Assembly (NCBI RefSeq): GCF_910592395.1
Contig: NC_088308.1
Coordinates: 18,369,501 to 18,433,500 of the forward strand
Length of the DNA: 64,000 bases
From: Lineus longissimus
Taxonomy: Eukaryota > Nemertea > Pilidiophora > Heteronemertea > Lineidae
Reading direction: 5' to 3'
A program made the position numbers and the translations under genes. The notes below the pieces were generated by a model. The model was given only the letters and a program-made list of their open reading frames with translations. It had not been told where the DNA came from and did no database searches. Shown one piece after another: positions 24,020 through 32,377 of the stretch. The stretch's first letter is position 1. Each line of letters begins with the position of its first letter.

Positions 24020-26019
24020 CTGGATAAGTTACAGGCGTGAAACTTGAAAAATCCAGGGTTCTGGTGGTAGCATCTCCCCAGGGGGTGCCACAGGAGGTGC
24101 TTCCAAGTAGGAAGACTCCTGGGGTGATCTATCAGGAGCTCCAGCAAGGCTGGGAACCAGGCCTGATTTGGCCAGCAAGGTGCGATGAGAGTTATTCTCA
24201 CCGGATGGCTGGTCAAGATCTTGTTCAGGACTGGTTGGATGAGAGGGAGGGGTGGAAACGCATATGCGTTCAGCCCGACCCAAGAGGCTGTAAGGCTGTC
24301 GACTTCCAGGGCCTCTTCGTCCGGAAGTGGAGAGTAATAGATGGGAAGGCGATTGTTCAGCCTGGTGGCGAACAGATCTACCTTCGGAGATTGCCAAAGG
24401 CGACAAAGGTCGTCTACAATCTCCTGATGGAGTGTCCACTCTGTCTGAACTAGCTTGTTCTGACGGGACAGGGCGTCGGCAAGGATGTTGCGATTGCCCG
24501 GTATGTGTCTGGCACATATCGATACTCCAAGGTCGGCACAAAGATGGTAAAGCTCCCAAGTTAGCTGGCAAAGAATGCCGGACTTTGTGCCTCCCTGTCT
24601 CCTGACATATGCTACTACTGTAGAATTGTCGGAGAACAGGGTTACTCTCCGATTCTTCAGGCGAAGGGAAAGAGCCCTCACGGCAAGAAGGACAGCCTTC
24701 ATTTCCAATATATTTATTGGAAGAATGGTCTCCTCCCTTGTCCATAGACCTCTTATGGACATGTCCCCGTTGTTCAGATGTGCTCCCCACCCTAGTAGGG
24801 AAGCATCTGTGAACAGGGACACTTCTGGGGGCGGTGGAGCAAGATCTACACCGCTTTGGAGACGAGTCTCCGACTCCCAGAAGTTCCAGACGTTCTTGAG
24901 TAGGTATTGAGGTATCAATACCAACTTGTCTAATGGGTCCCTGTGGGGTTTCCATAGAGACATTAGAAACATCTGGATGGGACGCATATATAGACGGCCA
25001 AGGGGGATTTGGTCTGCTGCCGAATTCAGAAGTCCCAAAAGGCTCAAGCATCGCCTTGCGGGAGCTTGAGTCCTTCCTCTGAATTCTGCGACGAGATGAA
25101 GAATTTTCTTTATCCTGTCTAGGGGGGGCAGCATTTTCCCTATGGCCGTAAGGAACCGAACTCCAACGTAAACGAAGTCTTGGGATGGTATGAATTCTGA
25201 CTTTGTTTCGTTGATAATCCAACCTGCGGAAACTACTTTTTGCTTTAGAACCTGAAGTTGTTGCAGTAGTAGTTCCCGCGATTTGCAACGGAGTAGCCAA
25301 TCGTCTAGGTAGTGATGGAGCTTGAACCCCATCACGTGAAAGGGAGCGACGAAGGCTGTGACTATCATCGTAAAAATTAGGGGTGCCGATGCCAGACCGA
25401 ACGGCAGGGCCCTGAATTGATACGTCTTTCCTTCGTAATGGAATCGAAGGAAGGGTTGATAGTCTGGATGGATCGGTACATGTAAGTACGCATCCATTAA
25501 ATCCATCGATACCGCCCAATCGTTGGGCTGTATCGCCGTTGCTATAGACCTGGTGGTTTCCATCTTGAAATGAGGAACATTCAAGAAGGTGTTTAACCTG
25601 GAAAGGTCTATGATCAGCCTCCATGTCCCTGCTTTCTTGGGAACCAAGAAAACGTGGCTGTAAAAGCCGGGGGAGCATGGATCTTGAAGGACCTGGATAG
25701 CTTGCTTCTCCAGTAATGTCGCGACCTCTGCTTGGAGGGCAGAGGCCTTGACTGGGTCCTTCGGTGGCTGAACTGGGGTTGGATATATGGTAGTCGGGGG
25801 GGTACGGTTGAAATCTAGTTTCACTCCGTACCTCAACATGTTTGGGACTGGGGACCCCTTTGGGCACCAATCGTCCCAAATGTCTGCAAATTTTTGCAGA
25901 CGGCCCCCGACTACCGGAGTCGGCTCCTTTTTGCGTCCGGGAGGAGAAAGGAGGGGGGAGTCACCTCTTCCGGCCAGCACCCCTTGGGCGAAAGGAGTGC
26001 TTAGTCGGACCGGATCCAC
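23857..26019 (-). CDS. DIRS ORF2: reverse transcriptase, RNase H and DAM-like methyltransferase
   Basis: This open frame of 720 codons encodes the copying enzyme. In the RT domain, residues 134-143 match the LIIDLSRLN motif. Motif A is MDLMDAYLHV with D173 as the likely metal ligand. Motif B is LPFGLASAP (205-213) and motif C is YLDD (237-240). The RNase H domain has FTDAS (D405), LEMKA (E439), FSDNS (D464) and ADALSR (D515), so the four acidic residues are kept. Residues 546-625 carry DLFAT, a DSLTASW block and FPPL, the pattern of the DAM-like methyltransferase region known in DIRS. The usual NPPY-type motif is FPPL here, so activity is doubtful. The frame opens at a GTG inside ORF1; the first ATG is residue 61 (25839). 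Expression therefore needs either a +1 shift from Gag or reinitiation. It overlaps the recombinase ORF by 163 bp. Confidence 0.94.
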   Translation of the reverse strand: MDPVRLSTPFAQGVLAGRGDSPLLSPPGRKKEPTPVVGGRLQKFADIWDDWCPKGSPVPNMLRYGVKLDFNRTPPTTIYPTPVQPPKDPVKASALQAEVATLLEKQAIQVLQDPCSPGFYSHVFLVPKKAGTWRLIIDLSRLNTFLNVPHFKMETTRSIATAIQPNDWAVSMDLMDAYLHVPIHPDYQPFLRFHYEGKTYQFRALPFGLASAPLIFTMIVTAFVAPFHVMGFKLHHYLDDWLLRCKSRELLLQQLQVLKQKVVSAGWIINETKSEFIPSQDFVYVGVRFLTAIGKMLPPLDRIKKILHLVAEFRGRTQAPARRCLSLLGLLNSAADQIPLGRLYMRPIQMFLMSLWKPHRDPLDKLVLIPQYLLKNVWNFWESETRLQSGVDLAPPPPEVSLFTDASLLGWGAHLNNGDMSIRGLWTREETILPINILEMKAVLLAVRALSLRLKNRRVTLFSDNSTVVAYVRRQGGTKSGILCQLTWELYHLCADLGVSICARHIPGNRNILADALSRQNKLVQTEWTLHQEIVDDLCRLWQSPKVDLFATRLNNRLPIYYSPLPDEEALEVDSLTASWVGLNAYAFPPLPLIQPVLNKILTSHPVRITLIAPCWPNQAWFPALLELLIDHPRSLPTWKHLLWHPLGRCYHQNPGFFKFHACNLSRCISTREAFRTSLSSACPHLKGGLPLMCIKESGLPSLPGAGRTELIRSLPLYTD

Positions 26020-28249
26020 CCTGGTTAGAGGAAGTATTTTTCCTCTTTCCAGTCCGGCGACCCTCCGCTTCCCGTCGGAAGGATCCAGCAGGAGCAGGCT
26101 GACTAGGCGGGGTAGGCCTAGGCAGGACCTGCCTGGCGTACGGGATTGAACCCGATGCCTGCTGGGGCCTCTCTATCTTTCTAGCGTTAGGTAGAGAGGT
26201 CTTGGCCCTCTGTGTCGCAGTGGGGGCATATAATTTGTCCCAATCTTTCTGTGCTTGAGCCGCCTCTTGTACAGAATCTGCGAACAGGAAAGAACCGTCC
26301 ATAGGAGCGGTTCTTAAGGCCCCTTCCAGCTGGAGGGATCTGATGACATTGAGAGAGCCCAGTGCGGCGTCTCTACGGAGTAGGACGCTATTTGCTGCGG
26401 TCTTGGCGGACAGCGCAATAGCGTGCCTAATCGAATGTGACAAGGATGTCACAAGCGATTTTGTGTCATCAGATAGTGACTCATTATCTTTTAGGGATCT
26501 GGCTAGGGCCAGGTTAGTGTGCTCTGCGTAGGAGAGCACCGCTAACGTGTATTTGGCCAGACCCTCTTGTGCTCTAAGGTCTCGGTAAGCCGAGGAGGAG
26601 GTCACCCTAGGCACGAGTTGGTCCAGCTGTACATCGTCCTTTAATATGGAAGTCGATGCTGCAGCTGGACAGCCGGCCGAGCTGACTCGATAATAGTCAG
26701 CGCGGTACTGCCTAACGGGAGGAAGTTGTGCCGTGAACAACTTCCCCGGTTTACACCAAGCTTCCGGTCCGACTGCCGGAAGGACAGGGATGGAAGTACG
26801 TTGGTGGGCGCCTTGTGAGTCTCTGATTGTACGCTCCAAAAGTTCAGAGACTGCTAACACCGACGGGGAGGGAGGAAGGAATTCAAGTGCCCGAGTGGAG
26901 CCTTGAGAAACCTGTGGATTGGGATCCACTTCCTGTCCCCAGAGTGAAAAGGTCGGTGTTGACAAGGCTGGCAGTTCCGGCGGGGTAGGGCACAGATCCT
27001 GCGGGAGGTACGCTCTGATCAAGGATCTGAGTGTCCTCATATCCGACAGGATACTGGCCTCCTCTGGTGACAGCTCCTCCTGATTGGGGGAGCGGTAGCC
27101 TGGTTGAGAACTCTCGTTCTCAGAAAATTCCTCTAAAATAGAGGAGTCGGATGGTGGGTATCCGATGGGACCAGGCGCACCAGAGGAACCGGAACCCTGC
27201 TCCAGATGGCTGAGTCTATCAGAAAGACCTGCTACCATCTGGATGAGCTGGGACAGTTGCTGTCCCGACTCGGGTTCCGGACCCGACGTGCGGCTTCTCT
27301 CAACGACGGGCGGTTGAGGCGAGGGTGAGCGCATAAGCGAACCCTGGAAGCCGTATGTGCGGGCGAATGGGTCTTCCGGAAGCGGAAGTTGCCCATATTC
27401 TGAACTAGAGTTCAGATGTCCTCTCTGCGTAGCTCGTTCCATGGGAACGACGCCTCTGCTACGAGGAGGGGGTGGCACTTCCGGTTGGTTCCACCCAAGA
27501 GGTTGGCCAACGTAGGAAGGTGCCTGCATTTCCGGTAGGACGAAGTCCGAAACCGGAAATGCCCGTAACTCCTTCGCCGGTATGGAGCTACCGGAAGCCC
27601 TTTTAGAAGGAGGTACGGAGGGCGGAAACGCTGTTACCGAAGACGCATGGCGTTTCGGAGGTGGCGATATAAGGTCCGGCCCTACTCTACTGTGTCCGTG
27701 AGGACTGGGGTTATTTCGCAGTAAAGACTGAGAAAAACCCCCAGTAGAGTCTTCGGTTACTGAAAAACGGGAACCCGCGTCAGTAACCGGAACTGCAATC
27801 GGCGGACCGGAAGCAGGGTGCTCCCGCGGGTACAAAGGGCTTGTACTCGGGGGAGCGGACGACAGGGGAACCGGAAGGTTCCCTGAGGTCCGGGGTATAT
27901 TAAACCCTTGAAGACTTATTGGATGTAAGTCTCCCTTGGGACCACAGACATTAATAATGTCAGATCCCGCATCCTTCGCAGCCGCGGCCGGAACCGGAAC
28001 TCGGCTGACGGAAGGGGTGGTGGCGGGAGGTTTGCTAGACCTCCGGGTTATATGCCCGGAAACGGAACCGGAAGAGGGTTTAGGCGTCTTCGCGGCCCGT
28101 TTCCCGCCACCAGACGCATTCCTTTGTGGTGAGACAAAGGATGCCGTAGGAGGGGTACGCCATATAAAAAATGGTACCAATGACAATAAAAACACTGGGA
28201 ACCCCAAGTAGGCCAGAAAGGACGCAATAATTAATGGAAAGGAAAACAT
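25961..28249 (-). CDS. DIRS ORF1, Gag-like protein (762 aa)
   Basis: This is the first ORF of the element, starting with ATG at 28249 and ending in TGA at 25961-25963. It is the presumed nucleocapsid-type protein that binds the element RNA. Residues 1-30 are strongly hydrophobic, resembling a membrane segment, which is unusual for a Gag. No other in-frame Met occurs before residue 241, so this start is kept, but a spliced or alternative start is possible. Residues 31-330 are rich in Pro and Ser and look disordered. Residues 331-351 form a short heptad-like stretch. Residues 500-670 are the better-ordered part, with RRDAALGSL (625-633) and LRTAPMDGSFLF (645-656), which resemble the conserved patch of animal DIRS Gag proteins. 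The tail (724-762) is very basic and could bind nucleic acid. I see no CCHC knuckle. ORF2 overlaps the 3' end in the +1 frame. Confidence 0.85.
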   Translation of the reverse strand: MFSFPLIIASFLAYLGFPVFLLSLVPFFIWRTPPTASFVSPQRNASGGGKRAAKTPKPSSGSVSGHITRRSSKPPATTPSVSRVPVPAAAAKDAGSDIINVCGPKGDLHPISLQGFNIPRTSGNLPVPLSSAPPSTSPLYPREHPASGPPIAVPVTDAGSRFSVTEDSTGGFSQSLLRNNPSPHGHSRVGPDLISPPPKRHASSVTAFPPSVPPSKRASGSSIPAKELRAFPVSDFVLPEMQAPSYVGQPLGWNQPEVPPPPRSRGVVPMERATQRGHLNSSSEYGQLPLPEDPFARTYGFQGSLMRSPSPQPPVVERSRTSGPEPESGQQLSQLIQMVAGLSDRLSHLEQGSGSSGAPGPIGYPPSDSSILEEFSENESSQPGYRSPNQEELSPEEASILSDMRTLRSLIRAYLPQDLCPTPPELPALSTPTFSLWGQEVDPNPQVSQGSTRALEFLPPSPSVLAVSELLERTIRDSQGAHQRTSIPVLPAVGPEAWCKPGKLFTAQLPPVRQYRADYYRVSSAGCPAAASTSILKDDVQLDQLVPRVTSSSAYRDLRAQEGLAKYTLAVLSYAEHTNLALARSLKDNESLSDDTKSLVTSLSHSIRHAIALSAKTAANSVLLRRDAALGSLNVIRSLQLEGALRTAPMDGSFLFADSVQEAAQAQKDWDKLYAPTATQRAKTSLPNARKIERPQQASGSIPYARQVLPRPTPPSQPAPAGSFRREAEGRRTGKRKNTSSNQGGSGPTKHSFRPRGAGRKR

Positions 28250-28545
28250 GCCTACTTGAATTAAACACTATTGCAATGGATCTGAGTCTTGTTCATTACA
28301 ATAGAGCGGAGAATAGCCTACTTAACTCTACCCTACCAAGATCAAAATAATGGAGCCGGGTCGACTAAGCTAGCTAAGAAAATGTCTATAATTAAATAGA
28401 CTGGACAATACTAATGCCAAGATTAGTTTGGCGGTCTACTCCGTAGGTGAATGAACCCAAAAATCGTCTAGACTTGGCTGGTTGAATTTGGTTTTAAATC
28501 GAATTCACGGCAGCTTTGAAAAAACGATGTGCTTCGTAGAAGCAC
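28250..28545 (-). other. DIRS 5' leader between left repeat and Gag
   Basis: About 300 bp lie between the inverted repeat and the Gag ATG. It is AT-richer than the coding part. I see no long open frame. It should be the 5' untranslated leader if transcription starts in the inverted repeat. Confidence 0.6.
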
Positions 28546-28716
28546 AAGAGTAAAGACTGAATATGGCGGCATGAGATCGGCGCGATCTCGCGGGATCGGT
28601 CAGGGCGCCGCCTGGCGGCCGAGCTGTTAACTCAGTTCTCCCTTTAGAAAATTAAAGGGATACTCTTGTGTTTGAGCCCAAATGGAGTAACATGCAAAAG
28701 TGTTCCATAGGTAAGT
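28546..28716 (-). repeat. DIRS left (5') inverted terminal repeat
   Basis: This 171-bp block is the reverse complement of 22221-22391, with a single visible substitution near its inner edge (C for T in the CATATTYAG stretch). It would hold the promoter of the element. It contains AATATGGCGGC at 28560-28570, an exact fit to the YY1 consensus. It also contains a perfect palindrome with GAGATCG arms at 28573-28589, next to a CGCG-rich stretch. The outer 17 bases up to 28733 differ from the other end and are represented in the internal complementary region. Confidence 0.93.
28560..28589. promoter_or_regulatory. Candidate YY1 site and CGCG palindrome in the DIRS terminal repeat
   Basis: AATATGGCGGC (28560-28570) fits the YY1 consensus AANATGGCGGC exactly. 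It is followed by the perfect palindrome at 28573-28589 and a TCTCGCGGGA stretch. The same set occurs mirrored at 22348-22378. YY1 sites near the transcription start are known in TATA-less retroelement promoters. Function here is inferred only. Confidence 0.35.
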
Positions 28717-28733
28717 TTGAATGACACAAAATG

Positions 28734-29006
28734 GTTCTCAAGTGAGTCTCTAGATATACCAAAATGGTAATCAAGTGAGTCTCTAAATTAATATACCAAA
28801 GTGGTTCTCAAGTGAGTCTCTAGATATACCAAAACGGTTTTCAAGTGAGTCTCTAGATATACCAAAACGGTTCTCAAGTGAGTCTCTAGATATACCAAAA
28901 TGGTTCTCAAGTGAGTCTCTAAATTAATATACCAAAGTGGTTCCCAAGTGAGTCTCTAGATATACCAAAACGGTTCTCAAGTGAGTCTCTAAATACACCA
29001 AAACGG
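28734..29006. repeat. 33/37-bp minisatellite, right part (8 units)
   Basis: CAAGTGAG recurs at 28739, 28772, 28809, 28842, 28875, 28908, 28945 and 28978. The spacings are 33, 37, 33, 33, 33, 37 and 33 bp. The 37-bp units carry a 4-bp TTAA-like insertion before ATATACC. The 33+37+33+33 order suggests a higher-order duplication. Each unit holds ACCAAAATGGT or a one-base variant, which has inverted ACCA/TGGT arms and contains the DIRS crossover core. Confidence 0.92.
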
Positions 29007-29371
29007 CACGTAAGATATACACCCAACACTGTTTTTAACAAACCAATCATCTCGGTTTCAAGTTCTTGCACGTCAATGGCAGGAAATGAACATTCATTAG
29101 ATGATTCCTCTCCTTCACTTTCACTGCCTGTGATCACCATCTCATCTCTAAAGCCCTTTATAATTACTGCACGCACCGCCACGCTTGTTTTTTCATAATT
29201 ACGCATTACCCTGGCAACGGCTGAATTCACCACCTGGCGACCAGAATGCAATATCAATAGCGGGATGAATGAGAACAATACGACATCGACAATCATCATC
29301 AAAACGACATGCAACGGATTGCGTTTAAACTTATTTGAAGCCGAGAGGCGAGTATATGAACGAGATGTCAA
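28990..29371 (-). CDS. Candidate host exon with one membrane segment running into the minisatellite
   Basis: I do not recognise this protein. The frame is open for 150 codons (to 28919) but begins at a TTG, with an in-frame stop just upstream, so a real product would need an upstream exon. About residues 20-45 form a hydrophobic stretch flanked by basic residues. An acidic Ser/Glu stretch (GSESEGEE) follows, then a helical segment, and then the frame enters the 33-bp array as 11-residue repeats (FRDSLEN, SRDSLGN). It ends at a stop made by a 37-bp unit. I could not find a convincing splice acceptor. It could be a decayed exon or chance. Confidence 0.2.
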
Positions 29372-29589
29372 GACTCACGCTACCTCCAACTATGAGGTGG
29401 AAACATTTTTGCAAAAGCAGCACTCGACTTTGTAATTAGGTTGAATGATTATTTTCGAGAAGGGACATTTGAGTCATTTCACGGTAAAAGGATGGCAACA
29501 AATCAAAACCTAATCAATGAATTACCTATTATCTAAAAGACAAGATGTTTCTGTGTTCTACTTTCAGACCATCAGAATTGCTTTTACCA

Positions 29590-29904
29590 TCAATGAATGA
29601 GTGAGGTTAGATAGTCCTTTTTCAACAATTTTGGGGCGTCCAAAAAGCATGACTGGTAGAGAATGAAACGGTTGCACTTCTGACCGATGAGAAGCAGTAC
29701 CAGCAAGTGGTAATTATGCCACTCACGATTGGTTTTCCCTTCCAATAACAGAAGATTTCCAACAAGAATTAAGCTATACTTGCCTATAGATATAATGAGC
29801 TCTAATAATGACAAGAAGGAGGCACCATAAGCTCTTTCTTCACTTTCGCATCTCTTGAAGCAGCCATCGGCGTCCTCACCGCCAGTGCATACCAAACGAA
29901 CCAA
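29590..29904 (-). CDS. Candidate host exon, hydrophobic, unrecognised
   Basis: This open stretch of 104 codons has no ATG start. It contains a likely membrane segment (about residues 29-54, rich in Leu, Ile, Val) and a second hydrophobic patch around residues 64-74. It lies upstream of, and on the same strand as, the candidate exon at 28990-29371, so both could belong to one gene interrupted by an intron of about 220 bp. No clear GT donor or AG acceptor supports this, and no family is recognised. Confidence 0.15.
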   Translation of the reverse strand: MVRLVCTGGEDADGCFKRCESEERAYGASFLSLLELIISIGKYSLILVGNLLLLEGKTNREWHNYHLLVLLLIGQKCNRFILYQSCFLDAPKLLKKDYLTSLIH

Positions 29905-29948
29905 AGTGAATAATTCAGGTCGCCATCTTCTTGCGGTGAATATTCATG

Positions 29949-30022
29949 CCTCTGGGGGCCGAGAGTGTCCTACTCGAGTCCAGCGGATCACAGGGAGAGT
30001 TTCCGTGGCATGCCCCCAGAGG
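29949..30022. repeat. Inverted repeat CCTCTGGGGGC / GCCCCCAGAGG
   Basis: Perfect 11-bp arms lie at 29949-29959 and 30012-30022, with a 52-bp spacer. It lies next to the candidate exon at 29590-29904. It may be a small hairpin element or chance. Confidence 0.45.
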
Positions 30023-31965
30023 ACTGACCGTTTCCGTCAGTCAGTACATCCTGCCATACAGGATATTCTGGCCAGTTGCTGTGACATGAATACTCCGGAC
30101 CCGATATTGGTAAATGCCAGTGCCATAGGTCCTCTCAAAGTCTTGTATCATGTGATACCAATACCTCGTGAATCAACACCATGCTGAATAGATATGCGGA
30201 AATAACACCGTTGTTTTATGAAATAATACAAAGGTATCTGGCCCAAGCGAGTTTGGCATAATCCAACCACCTATTTACTGTAGCTTTTCTTCACAATGGT
30301 GTTGGTTTAACTTGATAAATAAACACTCGGATCTAAAGATGAAGTGATTCCTTGGAAAAAGAAAGTTGAGGCAACTTGATATACCTTTCAAGGGTTACAA
30401 GAAATTCCCTTTTGCCTGAAAAATATGCATTTTTCTTTCATTTCTTTGTAAAGTTTTTTTTGATAGGCATTTGCGACATACTTTCATAATCGTAGCCTCA
30501 AAAAGAATCATCAGCCATGTTCATTGTTGAAAAAGCTATTTCCAGGAATCTTCATACGGTCTTGGTGACCACAGTGCTTTATCGCCGACTGTCTCTTATA
30601 ACAACTGTCATTATTATAGGTCTCTTAAGGCCTATCAAGGAGGTAATCCAACAGCGCTTCAATTAAGATGGACCTAAGAAAGACAGACCCACAACTGCCT
30701 CTCTTTGCACATCGGACACATACCCTACTAGCGCACCATCACATTCCAAATCTAAGACATAAGATAGTCTGCCCTTAGTTTTGCAGAAGGATATAGCGGT
30801 TCAAGATCAGATTGAATGTACACCACAAGTGGGCAACTTCTGATCATAGTCAAACAATTCATCATCAGTTTAAAGATCAATAAGCCGGACTATTTTGGAA
30901 CTATTTTGATTTAAAACCACCTTGACCTTGACCTGAATATGACCTTGACATTTAAAAGTATTCTTAAGGTTGGTATTTACTTCCTTCGATTCTGACCGAA
31001 GGTTTATTACCCTGTTCCTACCTGAAAATCACAGTAAAGACAACAACTTAGGAGAAATTTCACCCTAAGTTTAAACCTATCTCAAGAACAAAAGTGATGA
31101 TTATGACAGCAAAAGTACAGGCAGTCATAGTCAACTCAGGGGAAACAGAACTTTATTTGCTAAGACAATATCAATACTTTTTTCACCTGTAATGTACACA
31201 TCATACTCTTTATGTTCCAAATATAATGACCACTTGCATATTAATATCACATCTCTGATACCTTCAGAAATTGTTCTGTACAGTGCGTCCCAAATTACCT
31301 TTGAGTTTTTATCTCTAGAAAAATATCTTAGGACCAATTTCCCCACTGATTTTGATTGGTTTCCATTTTCTTAGCATTTCAGGATACTTAGTCTTAGAAT
31401 TTATTTTACATATGCCCATTCACTCCTTCATTTTAGTGTAGCTCTATACCATATGGGTGTCCTTCATTAGAGGTGGTGCATGACAATGATACATCAGACC
31501 ATTAGATCCCATTAGGAAATCACAGCGTTTTCACTTGATTAGACATGAATATATGTCCTTAATGGATCACAAGAGGGCTGCTCCAAAGGGAGACTTTCAA
31601 TGATGGCATCAATGGTCTATTAAAAGTAAGACTTTAAGGTATTTCGTGCAAATATATCAAGAGTATCCAATGAATTAGGTAAAATTTGCACAGGAGAGGG
31701 CATGGGGCATGGGTAATGCATGGCTCTAACAACAGTTCCACAAACATCATGATGCAATACTGGACTTGAACAGTGAATCTCTTTATTTCATAATCGCAAA
31801 AATCAAACTCCAAAATGGGTTTGAAATAGCTACTGAACAAACTGTTTCCAGATGACTTGATGAGTCATTGTCCTCCCAGGTATTCGGCATAGCTTTTTGG
31901 CTCAGCAATACCTTAGAGAAAATCTCACTTTATTTACAGGAAGATGCAGTATAAAAATCCCTTGA
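30023..31965. other. Anonymous DNA
   Basis: A CTTGACCTTGACCTG-type stretch with several GACCTTGAC words occurs near 30920-30955. The AGACTTTCAAT word near 31590 recurs at 36345. No gene recognised. Confidence 0.6.
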
Positions 31966-32377
31966 CCAATATTAGCCGCACTTACACCACCTGAAAATGG
32001 ACCACCAATCTTGGTTCGGGAACCAATGCCGCACCATTGAAAATCCACCAAGCGCTTACACCAGCGCTGCAGCTAGTTATAAAATCCGGCTACAGATGGC
32101 GCGCAAACAATAAATTGCATGCGCAGAAAGCGCCATTTCGAAAGCGCCGCCTGGAGCCGAACCATCTAACTAGCTAATTGCCGATCCATTTGCGCGTACA
32201 CCACGACAAAGCCGAGCTTTTAACAAGCCGGGCGAATTTGGACCATCAAGCTTGGTGGGACAAATTCGCTCGGCAATTTGTATCGGCAATGGATTGCCGA
32301 ACCAATTTGTCGCAGCAATGTGGTGGTGTAAGTGCAATTGGTCCACCAATATTTCGTGGTGTAAGCGCAGCTATTGG
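31966..32377. mobile_element. MITE-like element with imperfect ~40-bp inverted ends
   Basis: The left end (31966-32009) and the right end (32337-32377) are imperfect inverted copies sharing CCAATA, GCRCTTACACCAC and a CCACCAAT block. The 412-bp body is richer in GC and CpG than its flanks and has no coding frame. The word GCGCTTACACCA or close variants occurs three times forward (about 31976, 32052, 32192) and twice reversed (32324, 32357). No clear target duplication was found, so the superfamily is open. Confidence 0.7.

Larger units (their letters stand above)
22175..28733 (-). mobile_element. Apparently intact DIRS-type tyrosine-recombinase retrotransposon
   Basis: The element has every hallmark of the DIRS superfamily. 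Inverted terminal repeats lie at both ends. An internal complementary region just inside the 3' repeat matches both outer ends. The ORF order is Gag, RT-RNase H-methyltransferase-like, tyrosine recombinase. No frame is broken, and the two 171-bp inverted repeats differ at one visible position, so the insertion is either young or its ends were homogenised. Both junctions fall in a host 33-bp minisatellite at the shared heptamer CAAAATG (22175-22181 and 28727-28733), with no target-site duplication, as expected for recombinase-mediated insertion of a circular DNA. Copying in this family uses the internal complementary region as template to join the ends into a circle (established knowledge). Transcription should run right to left in this window. 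Activity is inferred, not shown. Confidence 0.95.

Noticed and set aside
24037-24910. Plus-strand frames of 92-138 codons across the DIRS ORF2
   Set aside because: They are antisense shadows of the RT-RNase H gene, without domains. The same holds for 25787-26149 and 26343-26531.
22967-28249. Alternative reading as a Ngaro, PAT or VIPER element
   Set aside because: Those families have split direct repeats. Inverted terminal repeats plus an internal complementary region and a DAM-like domain fit DIRS proper.
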